Shown here: positions 55,185 through 64,000 of the stretch, in pieces
Position numbering within the stretch: position 1 is the stretch's first letter
How the letters are laid out: each line of letters opens with the position of its first letter
NCBI RefSeq assembly: GCF_000243095.1
Contig: NZ_AHJE01000017.1
Location: forward strand, 116,087 to 180,086
Length of the DNA: 64,000 nt
From: Cupriavidus basilensis OR16
GTDB lineage: Bacteria; Pseudomonadota; Gammaproteobacteria; Burkholderiales; Burkholderiaceae
Reading direction: 5' to 3'
The notes under the pieces: generated by a model
Databases searched by the model: none
The model's input: the letters and a program-made list of their open reading frames with translations, nothing else
Told to the model about the DNA's origin: nothing
Program-made: the position numbers and the translations under genes

Positions 55185-56906
55185 ATGAACCGACGCGAGT
55201 TCCTGCAGGTGCTGGCTATCGCCGGCGCCGGCGGCATGACCTTTCCCGCCACTGACGCACAAGCCGCGCAGGCCGCCGGCAAGCTCTATGACGTGCCGCG
55301 CTTCGGCAACGTGCACTTGCTGCATTTCACCGATTGCCACGCGCAACTGCGCCCGCTGCATTTCCGCGAGCCCAACGTCAACCTCGGCGTGGGCGATTAC
55401 GCGGGCAAGCCGCCGCACCTGGTCGGGCAGGCCTTCCTGCGCCACTACGGGATCGCCCCCGGCAGCGCGCAGGCCCACGCCTTCACCTATCTCGATTTCA
55501 CCGAAGCTGCGCGCCGCTACGGCAAGGTTGGCGGCTTCGCCCACCTCGCCACCCTGATCAAGCAGCTCAAGTCCGGCCGGCCCGGCGCGCTGCTGCTCGA
55601 CGGCGGCGACACCTGGCAGGGCTCGGCCACCGCGCTGTGGACGCGCGGGCAAGACATGGTCGACGCCGCGCTGGCGCTGGGCGTGGACGTGATGACCCCG
55701 CACTGGGAGATGACGCTCGGCGCCGAACGCGTCACCGAGATCGTCGAGCGCGACTTCAAGGGCAAGGTCGCCTTCCTCGCGCAGAACATCAAGACCAACG
55801 ACTTCGGAGACCCCGTCTTCGACCCCTACGTGATCCGCGAGATGAACGGCGTGCCGGTGGCCATCATCGGCCAGGCTTTCCCCTACACGCCGATCGCCAA
55901 CCCGCGCTACTTCACACCCGACTGGACCTTCGGCATCCAGGAAGAAAACCTGCAGCAGGTCATCGACCAGGCGCGCGGCAAGGGTGCGCAGGTGGTCGTG
56001 CTGCTGTCGCACAACGGCATGGACGTGGACCTCAAGCTCGCTTCGCGCGTGCGCGGGCTCGACGCCATCCTCGGCGGCCACACGCACGACGGCATGCCCG
56101 CGCCGGTGCCGGTCAAGAACGCCGGCGGCACCACGCTGGTCACCAACGCAGGCTCCAACGGCAAGTTCCTCGGCGTGCTCGACTTCGACGTCAAGGGCGG
56201 CAAGGTCAGCGACTTCCGCTACCGCCTGCTGCCGGTCTTCGCCAACTACCTCGCCGCCGATCCCGCCATGGACGCGCTCATCGCCAAGGTGCGCGCGCCC
56301 TACGAGAAACAGCTCGGCGAAGTGCTCGCGCGCAACAGTGGCCTGCTGTACCGCCGCGGCAATTTCAACGGCACCTTCGACCAGCTGATCCTGGACGGGC
56401 TGATGGACGTGCAAGGCGCCGAGATTGCCTTCTCGCCCGGCTTCCGCTGGGGCACCACGCTGCTGCCGGGGCAGGCCATCACCATGGAACACCTGATGGA
56501 CCAGACCGCCATCACCTATCCGCACACCACCGTCACCGCGATGAGCGGCGAGACCATCAAGACCATTCTCGAAGACGTGGCCGACAACCTCTTCAACCCG
56601 GATCCCTACTACCAGCAAGGCGGCGACATGGTGCGCGTGGGCGGCCTGCAATACACCATCGACCCCACTGCGGCGATGGGCCGGCGCATCACCGGGATGC
56701 ACCTCAAGGGCCAGCCCATCGACGCCGCCAAGACCTACAAGGTAGCCGGCTGGGCACCCGTCTCGGAAGAAGCCCGCCAAGGCGGCAGCCCCCCGATCTG
56801 GGACCTGATGGCCCAGTGGCTGCGCGCCTCCGGCGAGGTCACGGCACGCCCGTTGAACCTGCCGACGGTGCGCGGCATGAGCGGCAACGCAGGCATGGCA
56901 ACGTGA
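55185..56906 (+). CDS. soxB: Thiosulfohydrolase SoxB
   Basis: 573 residues. A Tat signal MNRREFLQVLAIAGAGG, then a 5'-nucleotidase-like fold with dinuclear manganese ligands in HFTDCHAQLRP, LLDGGDTWQGSAT, LLSHNGMD and GGHTHDGMPAP. It hydrolyses the terminal sulfone from SoxY-Cys and releases sulfate. The C-terminal half (FSPGFRWGTTLLPGQAI, TAMSGETIKTILEDV) is complete. It is the last sox gene, and its stop is directly followed by the tRNA promoter. Confidence 0.96.
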   Translation: MNRREFLQVLAIAGAGGMTFPATDAQAAQAAGKLYDVPRFGNVHLLHFTDCHAQLRPLHFREPNVNLGVGDYAGKPPHLVGQAFLRHYGIAPGSAQAHAFTYLDFTEAARRYGKVGGFAHLATLIKQLKSGRPGALLLDGGDTWQGSATALWTRGQDMVDAALALGVDVMTPHWEMTLGAERVTEIVERDFKGKVAFLAQNIKTNDFGDPVFDPYVIREMNGVPVAIIGQAFPYTPIANPRYFTPDWTFGIQEENLQQVIDQARGKGAQVVVLLSHNGMDVDLKLASRVRGLDAILGGHTHDGMPAPVPVKNAGGTTLVTNAGSNGKFLGVLDFDVKGGKVSDFRYRLLPVFANYLAADPAMDALIAKVRAPYEKQLGEVLARNSGLLYRRGNFNGTFDQLILDGLMDVQGAEIAFSPGFRWGTTLLPGQAITMEHLMDQTAITYPHTTVTAMSGETIKTILEDVADNLFNPDPYYQQGGDMVRVGGLQYTIDPTAAMGRRITGMHLKGQPIDAAKTYKVAGWAPVSEEARQGGSPPIWDLMAQWLRASGEVTARPLNLPTVRGMSGNAGMAT

Positions 56907-56936
56907 TTGAACAGCCGCGAAAAACTGAGCTACAAT
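56907..56936 (+). promoter_or_regulatory. Promoter of the tRNA-Ala gene
   Basis: -35 TTGAAC (56907-56912), 18 bp and -10 TACAAT (56931-56936), 10 bp before the tRNA. The -35 box follows the soxB stop directly. Confidence 0.7.
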
Positions 56937-56946
56937 CGTTCGTCAC

Positions 56947-57044
56947 GGGCCGATAGCTCAGCTGGGAGAGCGCTGCGTTCGCAATGCAGAGGTCGGGAGT
57001 TCGATCCTCAGAGGTCGGGAGTTCGATCCTCCTTCGGTCCACCA
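56947..57044 (+). tRNA. tRNA-Ala(CGC) with a 22-bp internal duplication
   Basis: Acceptor stem GGGCCGA/TCGGTCC with the G3:U70 pair that identifies alanine tRNAs, D arm GCTCAGCTGGGAGAGC, anticodon loop TTCGCAA (CGC) and an encoded CCA end. The segment running from the end of the anticodon stem through most of the T arm (22 bp) is present twice, 56988-57009 and 57010-57031, making 98 instead of 76 nt. Removing one copy restores a perfect tRNA. As written it could not fold normally. Confidence 0.9.
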
Positions 57045-57063
57045 GATTCGCGGTACAAGACAG

Positions 57064-57096
57064 CGCGCTACGTTTAACGACGTAGCGCGTTTTTTT
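57064..57096 (+). terminator. Rho-independent terminator after tRNA-Ala
   Basis: CGCGCTACG-(8 nt)-CGTAGCGCG, 9-bp perfect stem, followed by seven Ts. Confidence 0.92.
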
Positions 57097-57187
57097 GTTT
57101 GGGGCGGCACTCTCTCGCGCGCATGCCGACATCGCGCTGGACGTGATGGCGCGGTGCGCCCGCGCGGCGCACGTCGTTTCTCGTGGC

Positions 57188-57574
57188 TCACTGCGGCCGC
57201 TCGCGGCGGGTCTTCTGCGAAACCGGGACCACCGACGGATTTACGGCCGTGGATGCCGGTGCCGACGGCGCCGGGGACGGCCGCAACTGCATGGCGGGCG
57301 CATGCGGCAGCCGCACGGGCGCGATGCCCTCGGATCCTGGCAGCGCCTGGCCGTTGTCATAGCCGGTGGCGACAGCTTCCAGGTAGCCCGGCGCAAAAGT
57401 CTGCTCGGGCGTGACCAATGACTGAACCGGTGCGGCGGGCTGGGCATGGGCGATGCTGTTCGCGCAGAGCGCGAGCACGCGAATCAGCAGCACGCCTCGC
57501 CGCAGCGTGCGTATCGCGCCCTGCATACCCGAACAGGGCCGGCTCTCTCGTGGTTCATGGCAGTTGATGTGCAT
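57188..57574 (-). CDS. Small secreted hypothetical protein
   Basis: 128 residues. AGGAG lies 7 bp before the ATG. An extended basic n-region (to about residue 28) is followed by a hydrophobic core VLLIRVLALCANSIAHA and a cleavage-like AHA-Q. The mature ~80 residues are Pro/Ala/Val-rich with little secondary structure. No family recognised. Promoter elements may lie in the AT-rich island upstream. Confidence 0.6.
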   Translation of the reverse strand: MHINCHEPRESRPCSGMQGAIRTLRRGVLLIRVLALCANSIAHAQPAAPVQSLVTPEQTFAPGYLEAVATGYDNGQALPGSEGIAPVRLPHAPAMQLRPSPAPSAPASTAVNPSVVPVSQKTRRERPQ

Positions 57575-58186
57575 GACGGTTCTCCTATGGAGCGATGACG
57601 CCAGGCGGGACCGTGGGGGAGAAAACGTGCATCGGCGCCGCGCTCAGAACCCTTAACCGCATGGACCATGCCATCCGCCTGGCGGCGCCAATAGCGGATG
57701 TATCGCCACTTTTCCCGGTAAACCTGTTGGAGAACTGCAGACAGGCAGGCTGGCCACGGTTGGTCGGGCCGCAACACGCGATGGATGAAGGCTAGGGACG
57801 AATGCCCCGGTCCCGTTGTGGATAACTACGCAAAACCCTGGGGATAAGCAGGCAGGAAAGCTGTGCCCCGGCTGGGGGTGGGTTGTGGGGCGTATACGAA
57901 CAACTTTCGGGCCGTTTTTGCGCGGCACGTATACGCCCACCGGATATCCCGCGAGATCGGGGTATTCCCTAGGACTTATCTTATTTGCAAGTCATTGAGC
58001 AGAAAGGGAAAAGCCGGCTTATCCACGGAAAAAGAGGCCGTTTACCTACTACTACTATATTGGTATACGTAAACAATAAAGAAAGACATAGGGCGACCAT
58101 TGCGGCGGACGTATACGTTGTCCGCGTTCGACATGGCGCTTCGCAGGTATACCTCCGCCAGCCATCGCCCCAGCGTTTACGTCAGC
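57575..58186. other. AT-rich gene-free island with GTATAC palindromes and DnaA-box-like sites
   Basis: 612 bp without a supported gene. GTATAC occurs at 57892, 57929, 58063, 58111 and 58147, mostly as CGTATACG, plus a 10-bp palindrome AGGTATACCT. A perfect DnaA box (TGTGGATAA, 57817-57825) and two 8-of-9 matches (57839-57847, 58019-58027) flank and enter the cluster. The stretch 57965-58095 is much richer in A/T than the genome. Function unknown: operator array, replication-related site or remnant of a foreign element are options. Confidence 0.6.
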
Positions 58187-58900
58187 TCAACGCGGCACCT
58201 TGAATGCTCTCCTTGCCAGCAAGGCCTCCTCGCGCGTCATACAGCCCTCCCGATGATCATTGACCAGGCCCATCGCCTGCATCAGCGCGTACATCGTGGT
58301 GGGGCCGACAAAGCGCCAGCCACGCTTCTTCAGGTCCTTGGACAGGGCGGTGGATTCTGGTGAGATGGCCATCGTGCGCAGTACTTCCGGCGTCAGGAGC
58401 TTGGGGCGGCTGGCCGGATCGGGCTCGAAGCGCCAGAAGTACGCGGCCAGCGACGGCTCCGTCTCCAGCAGTTCGCGGGCGCGCTGCGCGTTGTTGATGG
58501 CGGCCTCGATCTTGCCGCGGTGCCGCACGATGCCGGCGTCGCCCAGCAGCCGCTGGATATCGCGTTCGCCGAAGCGGGCCACCTTTTCAATCTCGAAGTT
58601 GGCGAAGGCGCGGCGAAATGCCTCGCGCTTGCGCAGGATGGTGAGCCAGCTCAGGCCGGCCTGGAAACCTTCCAGGCATAGCTTCTCGAACAGGCGCCGG
58701 TCGTCGTCAACGGGAAAGCCCCATTCGTTGTCGTGGTAATGGCAATAGTCTTCCAGCGTTCCGCACCAGCTGCAGCGCTGGCGCTCCGTGTCCGCCACGA
58801 TGTTTGTCGCCGGTGGCGCCGCCTTCTTCGCTGCTTTCAGTGCCACCTTCTTCGGCACCTTCGTTGCCACCTTTTTTGCCACGTTGCTGTTTGCCGCCAT
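58187..58900 (-). CDS. tag: DNA-3-methyladenine glycosylase I
   Basis: 237 residues. It removes N3-methyladenine from alkylated DNA. Zinc-binding/catalytic features: RCSWCGTLEDYCHYHDNEWG, LCLEGFQAGLSWLTILRKREAFRRAF, then RFVGPTTMYALMQAMGLVNDH with the C-terminal metal-site residues H and C (DHREGC). An N-terminal tail of about 38 residues rich in Lys, Ala and Val (VAKKVATKVPKKVALKAAKK), like histone H1-type tails, is extra compared with E. coli Tag and may bind DNA non-specifically. Confidence 0.94.
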   Translation of the reverse strand: MAANSNVAKKVATKVPKKVALKAAKKAAPPATNIVADTERQRCSWCGTLEDYCHYHDNEWGFPVDDDRRLFEKLCLEGFQAGLSWLTILRKREAFRRAFANFEIEKVARFGERDIQRLLGDAGIVRHRGKIEAAINNAQRARELLETEPSLAAYFWRFEPDPASRPKLLTPEVLRTMAISPESTALSKDLKKRGWRFVGPTTMYALMQAMGLVNDHREGCMTREEALLARRAFKVPR

Positions 58901-59024
58901 GGGTGCTTTCTCCTTCGATCTGTCATCTTAAAGCGACTCGCGCGGCATGTCCCCCTTCGCGCGGCCTCATGGCGCATTTGCTACGATGCCGCCCGTGAAG
59001 GACGAATTTCTTAAGAGGACTGAC

Positions 59025-59378
59025 ATGGAAAAACGACTGGCGACCATCGAGGAAGACGGCTGGCAGCTCGACGACGGCGAGGTCATCGGCGAGGCGCACC
59101 CCGAGACGTTTTGGGTGCCGGCGCTGGCGGAGCGGCAGGCCCTGCAGGCCGGCCAGCTGGTGAAACTGATCTTTCGTATCGTCACCGCGGACGAGCAGGA
59201 CCGCGAGGAGCAGCACGTGGAACGCATGTGGGTGACCGTGACCGGCCGCGACGGCGATCTCTACGGCGGCGAGCTGGACAACCAGCCCTATTGCACCGAG
59301 GAAATGGCGCCCGGCATGCCGCTCTGGTTCGAGGCGCGGCATGTGATCAATATCCATAAGGAGGGCGGCGACGAGTAA
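59025..59378 (+). CDS. DUF2314 domain protein
   Basis: 117 residues. Family pattern: FWVPALAERQALQAGQLVKLIFRI, HVERMWVTVTGRDGDLYGGELDNQP and GMPLWFEARHVINI. No signal peptide. AGAGGA lies 7 bp before the start. DUF2314 proteins have no known activity. Divergent from tag. Confidence 0.87.
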   Translation: MEKRLATIEEDGWQLDDGEVIGEAHPETFWVPALAERQALQAGQLVKLIFRIVTADEQDREEQHVERMWVTVTGRDGDLYGGELDNQPYCTEEMAPGMPLWFEARHVINIHKEGGDE

Positions 59379-59525
59379 GCGCCTGGTCGGCTGGTGTTGC
59401 CTCGAAATGTCGTCCTGGCGTTACACTGGACGCGCAGGAAGCAGGCGGTGACCGGGGCCGGTAAACGCAGTATCCGCGCCAACGGCCGCCGCCTTCCCCA
59501 ACCTTCTTAGGCGAAACCTGATCTG

Positions 59526-62500
59526 ATGCGCTGGATATTCGGGGTGATTGGCCTGGTGCTCGGCTTGGTGGCGGCCGGGTTTGGCGGTGCGCTGACGGGC
59601 GCGGTACTCGGCTTCGGTTTTGGCTGGATGGTCAGCGACCGGCCTGCCCGGCCTCCCGGCGACGGCGAAGTGCGGGGCGCCCCGGCGGATCCGCTCGAAG
59701 CCCGTGTGCTCCGGCTCGAGCAGGAACTGTCCGCGCTGAGGCGCGAGATGGCGAGCCTGCGCGGCGAGACCGTGGGCACCCCATCGGCCACTTCAGCCAC
59801 ATCGGCCACTTTGGCCCCCGGCGCAGCGCCGGGTACGGTTGCGGCCGGCGAATTGCCATCTTTCGCACCGCCTGCCAGCGTCGCGGCGCCAGCCCCGTCC
59901 ATCGCGGCGGCGATCCCGATCCCGGTTGTGGCGGCGCCCGCGCCGATCTCAACGCCTACTTCCGCGCCTGCAACCGCACCTGCAAGCGCGCGCCACGTTG
60001 AACCACCGCTTTCGTCCACGCTCGGGCCGCGCGAACCCGACTTCGTCGAGCGCGCGATATCCGCCGCGCGCGGCTGGCTGCTTGGCGGCAACAGCGTGGT
60101 GCGGGTTGGCATCCTGATCCTGTTCTTCGGCGTGGCGTTCCTGCTCAAGTACGCCTCGGACAACGCCATGCTGCCGGTCGAGTTCCGGCTGGCGGGCGTG
60201 GCGGCCGGCGCGGTGGTGCTGCTGCTGGCGGGCTGGCGCCTGCGCGAGCGGCGCGCGGGCTATGCGCTGGTGCTGCAGGGCGGCGGCGTGGGTGTGCTGT
60301 ACCTCACGGTCTTTGCCGCCACCAAGCTCTACGGCCTGCTGCCGGCCGCGGCCGCCTTCCCGCTGATGGTGGCCATCTGCGTGCTCGCCGGTGGCCTCGC
60401 GGTGCTGCAGAACGCCCCGGCGCTGGCCTTCACGGGCAGCGCCGGCGGCTTCCTTGCCCCGGTGCTGATTTCAACCGGCGGCGGCAGCCATGTCATGCTG
60501 TTCAGCTACTACGCGCTGCTCAATGCCGGTATCTTTGCCATTGCCTGGTTCCGGGCCTGGCGCCAGCTCAACCTGCTTGGCTTTGCGTTTACCTTTGGTA
60601 TCGGCAATGTATACCGGCATCGCGCTGCTCTATGCGCTGCGCCGGCAGGTCAGCCTGAGGGATTACGTGGACGGCACGCTGGTGTTCGGCACGCCGCTGC
60701 TGGCCATGGGGCTGCAGGCCGCGCTGGTGCGCAACATTCCATTCGCCATGGCATGGAGCGCGGTGGCGCTCGCGGCGTTCTACTTCGGGCTGGCGGCGTG
60801 GCTGGCGGCGCGCCGCGATCGCTTGGGGCTGCTGTTTGAGGCTGTGCTGGCGCTGGGCGTCATCTTTGCGTCGCTGGCGGTGCCGCTGGCGTTCGACGGG
60901 CGCACCACAAGCGCCGTATGGGCCGTGGAAGGCGCCGCCGTGGTGTGGGTGGGGGTGCGGCAGCAGCGGCGCCTGGCGCTGGCCAGCGGGCTGCTGCTGC
61001 AGCTGGCGGCCGGTGCGGCCTTTGCCGCCGGCAGCCTGTTCGAGGCCACGCAGCTGGCGTGGCCGGTGCTGAACAGCCGCTATGTGGGCACGCTGCTGCT
61101 GGCGGCGGCCGGCGTCTTCAGCGGCTGGCGCCTGCACGGGCGGCCCGAGGCGCGCGCCTGGTTCGCGCCATGCGCGCCGCTCGGCCTGGCCGCGGCGTTG
61201 TGGGGGCTGCTGTGGTGGCTGGGCGGCGGCGTGGCCGAGATCCACCACTGGTACGGCGTGTTCGGCTGGAAGCTGCGCGCGCTGTTTGCATGGCTCGCGC
61301 TGTTGGTGGTGCTGACCGCGTGGCTGGCGCACCTGGCGCGGCGCGTCCTGGCGTGGCAGCAGGCCAGCGTGCCGGCGCACGCCATGGCGCCGCTGCTGGC
61401 GGTGCTGGCCGTGGCCAGCTGCATCGTGCCGTCGGCGTCGCCTTTGCTTGGCTTCGGCGCGCTCGCCTGGCTGGTGGTGTTTGGCGCGGCCTGGCTGCTG
61501 CTGTGGCGGCAGCAGGGCGATGAGCGCGATGCCTTGCTGGCGCCCATGCATGCGCTGTTGTTCTGGACCGTGTGCGTGCTGTTGTCCACCGAGGCTTACT
61601 GGCGGCTGCGCGCCTATGTGCCCGAGGGCGCCTGGAGCTGGAGCGCCTGGGCCTATGGCTATGGCGCGCTGCTGGCGCTGCTCTCGGTGTGGGGCTGGCG
61701 CCTGCGCTGGCCGGTGGCGCGCTTCTCGAAGGCCTATCTGCTGTGGGGAGCGCTGCCGCTGGTGGCACTGCTGTGGCTGTGGAGCATTGCCAGCGTGGCC
61801 AGCGATGGCGACGCCGCACCGCTCTTCTACCTGCCGTTGCTCAACCCGCTCGATGTCGCCCAGCTGCTGGCCATGCTGGCCGTGGCATTGTGGCAGCACC
61901 GCCTTGCCGCGCAGGGCCTGGCCACGCGCCCGCGCGCGCTCGAGTACGCCGCGCTGGCCACGGTGTTCCTGTGGGTCAATGCCGCGCTGCTGCGCACGCT
62001 GCATCACCGCTTCGGCATCGGCTACGACGTGATGGACGTGCTGCGCTCGATCAACCTGCAGCTCGTGTTTCTCGCCGGCTGGGGCGCCTTCGCGCTGGCC
62101 GGGCTGTTCTGGGCCCGCCGCGACAGCCTGCTGCGCTTGTTTGCCGTGGCCTCGGCGCCGCTGGTGGTGGTGATGTGGCTGTGGACGCTATATGCCAACC
62201 TGACGCAGGCCGGCGCCATCCTGGGCCGCGCTCCGTTGCTCAACCCGCTGGACCTGGTGCAGGTGCTGGTCTATGGCCTGGCGGTGTTCTGGTTTGGTTC
62301 CTGTGGCTTAACGCGATGCTGCTGCGCACGCTGCATCACTGGACCGGCGTGCCCTACACGCTGCAGGCCTTGGGTAGCTCCACACTGGTACAGGCGTCGC
62401 TGTCGGTGTTCTGGACCGTGCTGGCGCTGATTACCATGGTGGCGGCCACCCGCCGGGGCGCGCGCGCGCTGTGGTTTGTCGGGGGCGCGCTACTGGGGGT

Positions 62501-62642
62501 GACGGTGGTCAAGCTGTTCCTGTTCGACCTGTCCTTCGTCAAGGGCATCGAGCGGATCATCTCGTTTATCGGCGTGGGCGTGCTGCTGCTGCTGATCGGC
62601 TACTTCTCGCCCCTGCCGCCGAAGGAAGAGGAGGCGACGTGA
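59526..62642 (+). pseudogene. DUF2339 multi-spanning membrane protein, frame broken twice
   Basis: A very hydrophobic protein of about 1000 residues when intact. It starts with a helix MRWIFGVIGLVLGLVAAGFG, a coiled-coil (LEARVLRLEQELSALRREM), an Ala/Pro linker, then many membrane helices beginning SVVRVGILILFFGVAFLLKYASD. At about 60604-60610 the sequence jumps from FAFTFGIG to YTGIALLYALRR in another frame, missing the segment normally between them. At about 62290-62298 it returns to the first frame (FLWLNAMLLRTLHHWTG) to the normal C-terminus. Function unknown. It overlaps the DUF3999 gene by one base. Confidence 0.85.
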
Positions 62643-63997
62643 TGCCGGCTTTCCGAACCGCAGGCGCGCGGGCGCTCCCGATCCTGGTGGCTGCGCTGTT
62701 GCCACCGCTATTGCTGCCCCTACCCGCACAGGCCGAACGCTTCGCGCTGGCCACCGACCGCGACGCGGCGTACTACGCCGTGACCCTGGATGCCGATGTC
62801 TATACCCACAGCGCGCGGGCCGGACTGGGCGACCTGCGCGTGCGCAACGGCGCCGGCGAATTGCTGCCGTATGCGCTGGACCTGCCGCCCGAGCCGGCGG
62901 CCGAGGCGCGCACGCTGCGCGATGTGCCGTGGTTCGCGCTGCCGGCCGCGCAGTCGCGCCAGGCCGCGCCCATGGGCGTGGTGATCGGCACCGACGGCGC
63001 GCTGCGCGCCGCCAGCACCCCGCCCGCGGCCGGCACGGCCGGGGCATGGCTGCTCGACCTGAGCCAGTTGCGCGACGACGCCAGCGCGGTGGTGATCGGG
63101 CTGCCGGAGGGCGACTACCAGGGCAGGGTGGATGTCGCCAGCAGCGACGACCTGCAGCACTGGCAGCCCGCGGGCGGCGCGCAGCTGTTGCGGCTGAGCC
63201 GCGAGGGCAGCTCGCTGAGCCAGGACCGCATTGCGCTGGGGCGCCTGCGGGCGCGTTACCTGCGGCTGCAGTGGCAGGGCGCGCCGCCCGCGCCGGCGCG
63301 CGTGCAGGTGGAGACGGTGGCGCTCAGCATGCCTTCTCCGCTGGCGCTGCAGTGGCGCGACGGCATCGTTGCCACGCAGGCCCAGCCCGGCGGCGACTAC
63401 CTGTTCGACAGCGGCGGCCGTTTCCCTGCCGAGCGCGTGCGCATCCGCCTGCCGCAGTCCAATACGGTGGTGCAGGCCACGCTGTGGTCCCGGCCCGATG
63501 CGCAATCGTCCTGGCGCATGGTCAGCCGTGGACAGCTTTATCGCCTTGCCGGCGCGCAGGGCACCGAGCAGGAAAGCGCGCAGCTGGCGATCGGGCGCAA
63601 TACGGATCGCCTCTGGCGCCTGAGCGTGGAGGCGCGCGCCGGCGGGCTTGGCGCCGGCATGCCGCTACTGGCGCTCGGCTGGCGCCCCGCCGTGGTGACC
63701 TTTGTCGCGCGCGGTGCGCCGCCGTTCTCGCTGGCGGTGGGCGAGCCCGCGGGCGCGGCGCAGGAGCCCGGTGCGGTCGCGCGGGCTGAGCTGCTGGCCG
63801 GGCCAGCGCCGGTGATCGCCGAAGCGCGGATTACCGCCATGACGGCATCGCCGCAAGCCGCAGCGGTGCCCGCCGACACCCAGCGCAACCGGCGCTTCGT
63901 CCTGTGGGGTGCGCTGCTGCTTGCGGTGGGCGTGCTCGGCTTGATGGCTTGGCGGCTGCTGCGGGCGCTGGGTGCGCAGCCCCCGCCCCCCGATTGA
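62642..63997 (+). CDS. DUF3999 membrane-anchored periplasmic protein
   Basis: 451 residues. Signal peptide (ILVAALLPPLLLPLPAQA), a long beta-rich periplasmic part (YYAVTLDADVYTHSARAGLGDLRVRNGAGELLPYAL ... DQHWQ-type jelly-roll segments) and one C-terminal helix (FVLWGALLLAVGVLGLMAWRLL). DUF3999 genes regularly follow DUF2339 genes, as here with TGATG overlap, so the two proteins probably work together in the envelope, perhaps with surface glycans, which is a guess. Confidence 0.85.
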   Translation: MPAFRTAGARALPILVAALLPPLLLPLPAQAERFALATDRDAAYYAVTLDADVYTHSARAGLGDLRVRNGAGELLPYALDLPPEPAAEARTLRDVPWFALPAAQSRQAAPMGVVIGTDGALRAASTPPAAGTAGAWLLDLSQLRDDASAVVIGLPEGDYQGRVDVASSDDLQHWQPAGGAQLLRLSREGSSLSQDRIALGRLRARYLRLQWQGAPPAPARVQVETVALSMPSPLALQWRDGIVATQAQPGGDYLFDSGGRFPAERVRIRLPQSNTVVQATLWSRPDAQSSWRMVSRGQLYRLAGAQGTEQESAQLAIGRNTDRLWRLSVEARAGGLGAGMPLLALGWRPAVVTFVARGAPPFSLAVGEPAGAAQEPGAVARAELLAGPAPVIAEARITAMTASPQAAAVPADTQRNRRFVLWGALLLAVGVLGLMAWRLLRALGAQPPPPD

Positions 63998-64000
63998 GCG

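Noticed and set aside
53769..56780. 1003-codon open frame antisense to soxA-soxX-soxB
   Set aside because: Complementary to intact sox genes with recognised motifs; the product is low-complexity Gly/Val/His/Arg.
56947..57100. tRNA-Ala as an integration site of a genomic island
   Set aside because: No integrase or second att copy is seen; the 22-bp repeat is inside the tRNA and directly tandem, not flanking an insert.
57575..58186. A plasmid or secondary-chromosome origin
   Set aside because: No repA, parA or parB gene is near and the flanking genes are chromosomal; only the palindromes and DnaA-like boxes support the idea, so it is kept as an open observation, not a call.

Overview
The window is high-GC betaproteobacterial DNA, most like a Burkholderiaceae of the Cupriavidus/Ralstonia type. 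This rests on protein similarity recognised by eye, the GC-rich third codon positions, and familiar gene sets: gcl-hyi-glxR-gckA-pyk, rsmI-yraN-diaA-BON lipoprotein, and a complete soxCDYZAXB cluster. It reads as chromosomal. I see no transposase, integrase, phage gene, plasmid replication gene or CRISPR array.

Layout. 1-7.0 kb: a polyamine-related membrane cluster with a Tat/lipoprotein FAD oxidoreductase (cut by the window edge), a membrane-anchored aminopropyltransferase, DUF350, an SPFH/SHOCT protein, a zinc-ribbon DUF4178 protein, a tiny Gly/Ser-rich protein and AdoMet decarboxylase. 7.0-14.6 kb: an orphan CadR-like MerR regulator with its operator, rnk, a secreted protein made of 12-residue repeats, an RND pump without its adaptor, a TetR regulator on a leaderless-looking promoter, and a ypfJ-type metallopeptidase. 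14.7-21.2 kb: a glyoxylate-to-pyruvate operon whose last step is pyruvate kinase. 21.5-38.8 kb: catabolic and transport genes (two M20 hydrolases, a carbamoylase-type amidase, an MHS transporter, DctA, an acyl-CoA ligase/crotonase/SDR group) with LysR and GntR regulators. 39-46.4 kb: housekeeping genes (arsC-like, exonuclease, MBL hydrolase, rlpA, rsmI, yraN, diaA, BON lipoprotein). 46.5-56.9 kb: a sulfur-oxidation cluster (flavocytochrome c sulfide dehydrogenase, ArsR/SqrR-type sensor, SoxCD, cytochrome c, SoxYZ, a secreted DsrE-like protein, SoxAX, TlpA-like thioredoxin, SoxB), ending at a tRNA-Ala gene. 57.2-64 kb: a small secreted protein, an AT-rich gene-free island with five GTATAC palindromes and DnaA-box-like sites, tag, DUF2314, and a DUF2339/DUF3999 membrane pair.

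How the genes work together. The glyoxylate operon would turn two glyoxylates into tartronate semialdehyde, glycerate, 2-phosphoglycerate and finally pyruvate. The Sox proteins would oxidise thiosulfate or sulfide in the periplasm on the SoxYZ carrier, under a thiol/persulfide-sensing ArsR repressor. The first cluster joins decarboxylated-AdoMet production (SpeD) to a membrane-bound aminopropyl transferase, which suggests a membrane-associated polyamine-type modification of unknown target.

A striking general feature is a set of sharp lesions in otherwise undecayed genes. They are deletions in the SPFH gene, gcl (two), the fccA/fccB junction (two), soxA and the DUF2339 gene (two); an exact 305-bp tandem duplication in the amidase gene; a 22-bp tandem duplication inside the tRNA; and one extra G in rsmI. 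Either the assembly is faulty or these events are very recent, so loss of function should not be accepted for these genes before the sequence is verified.
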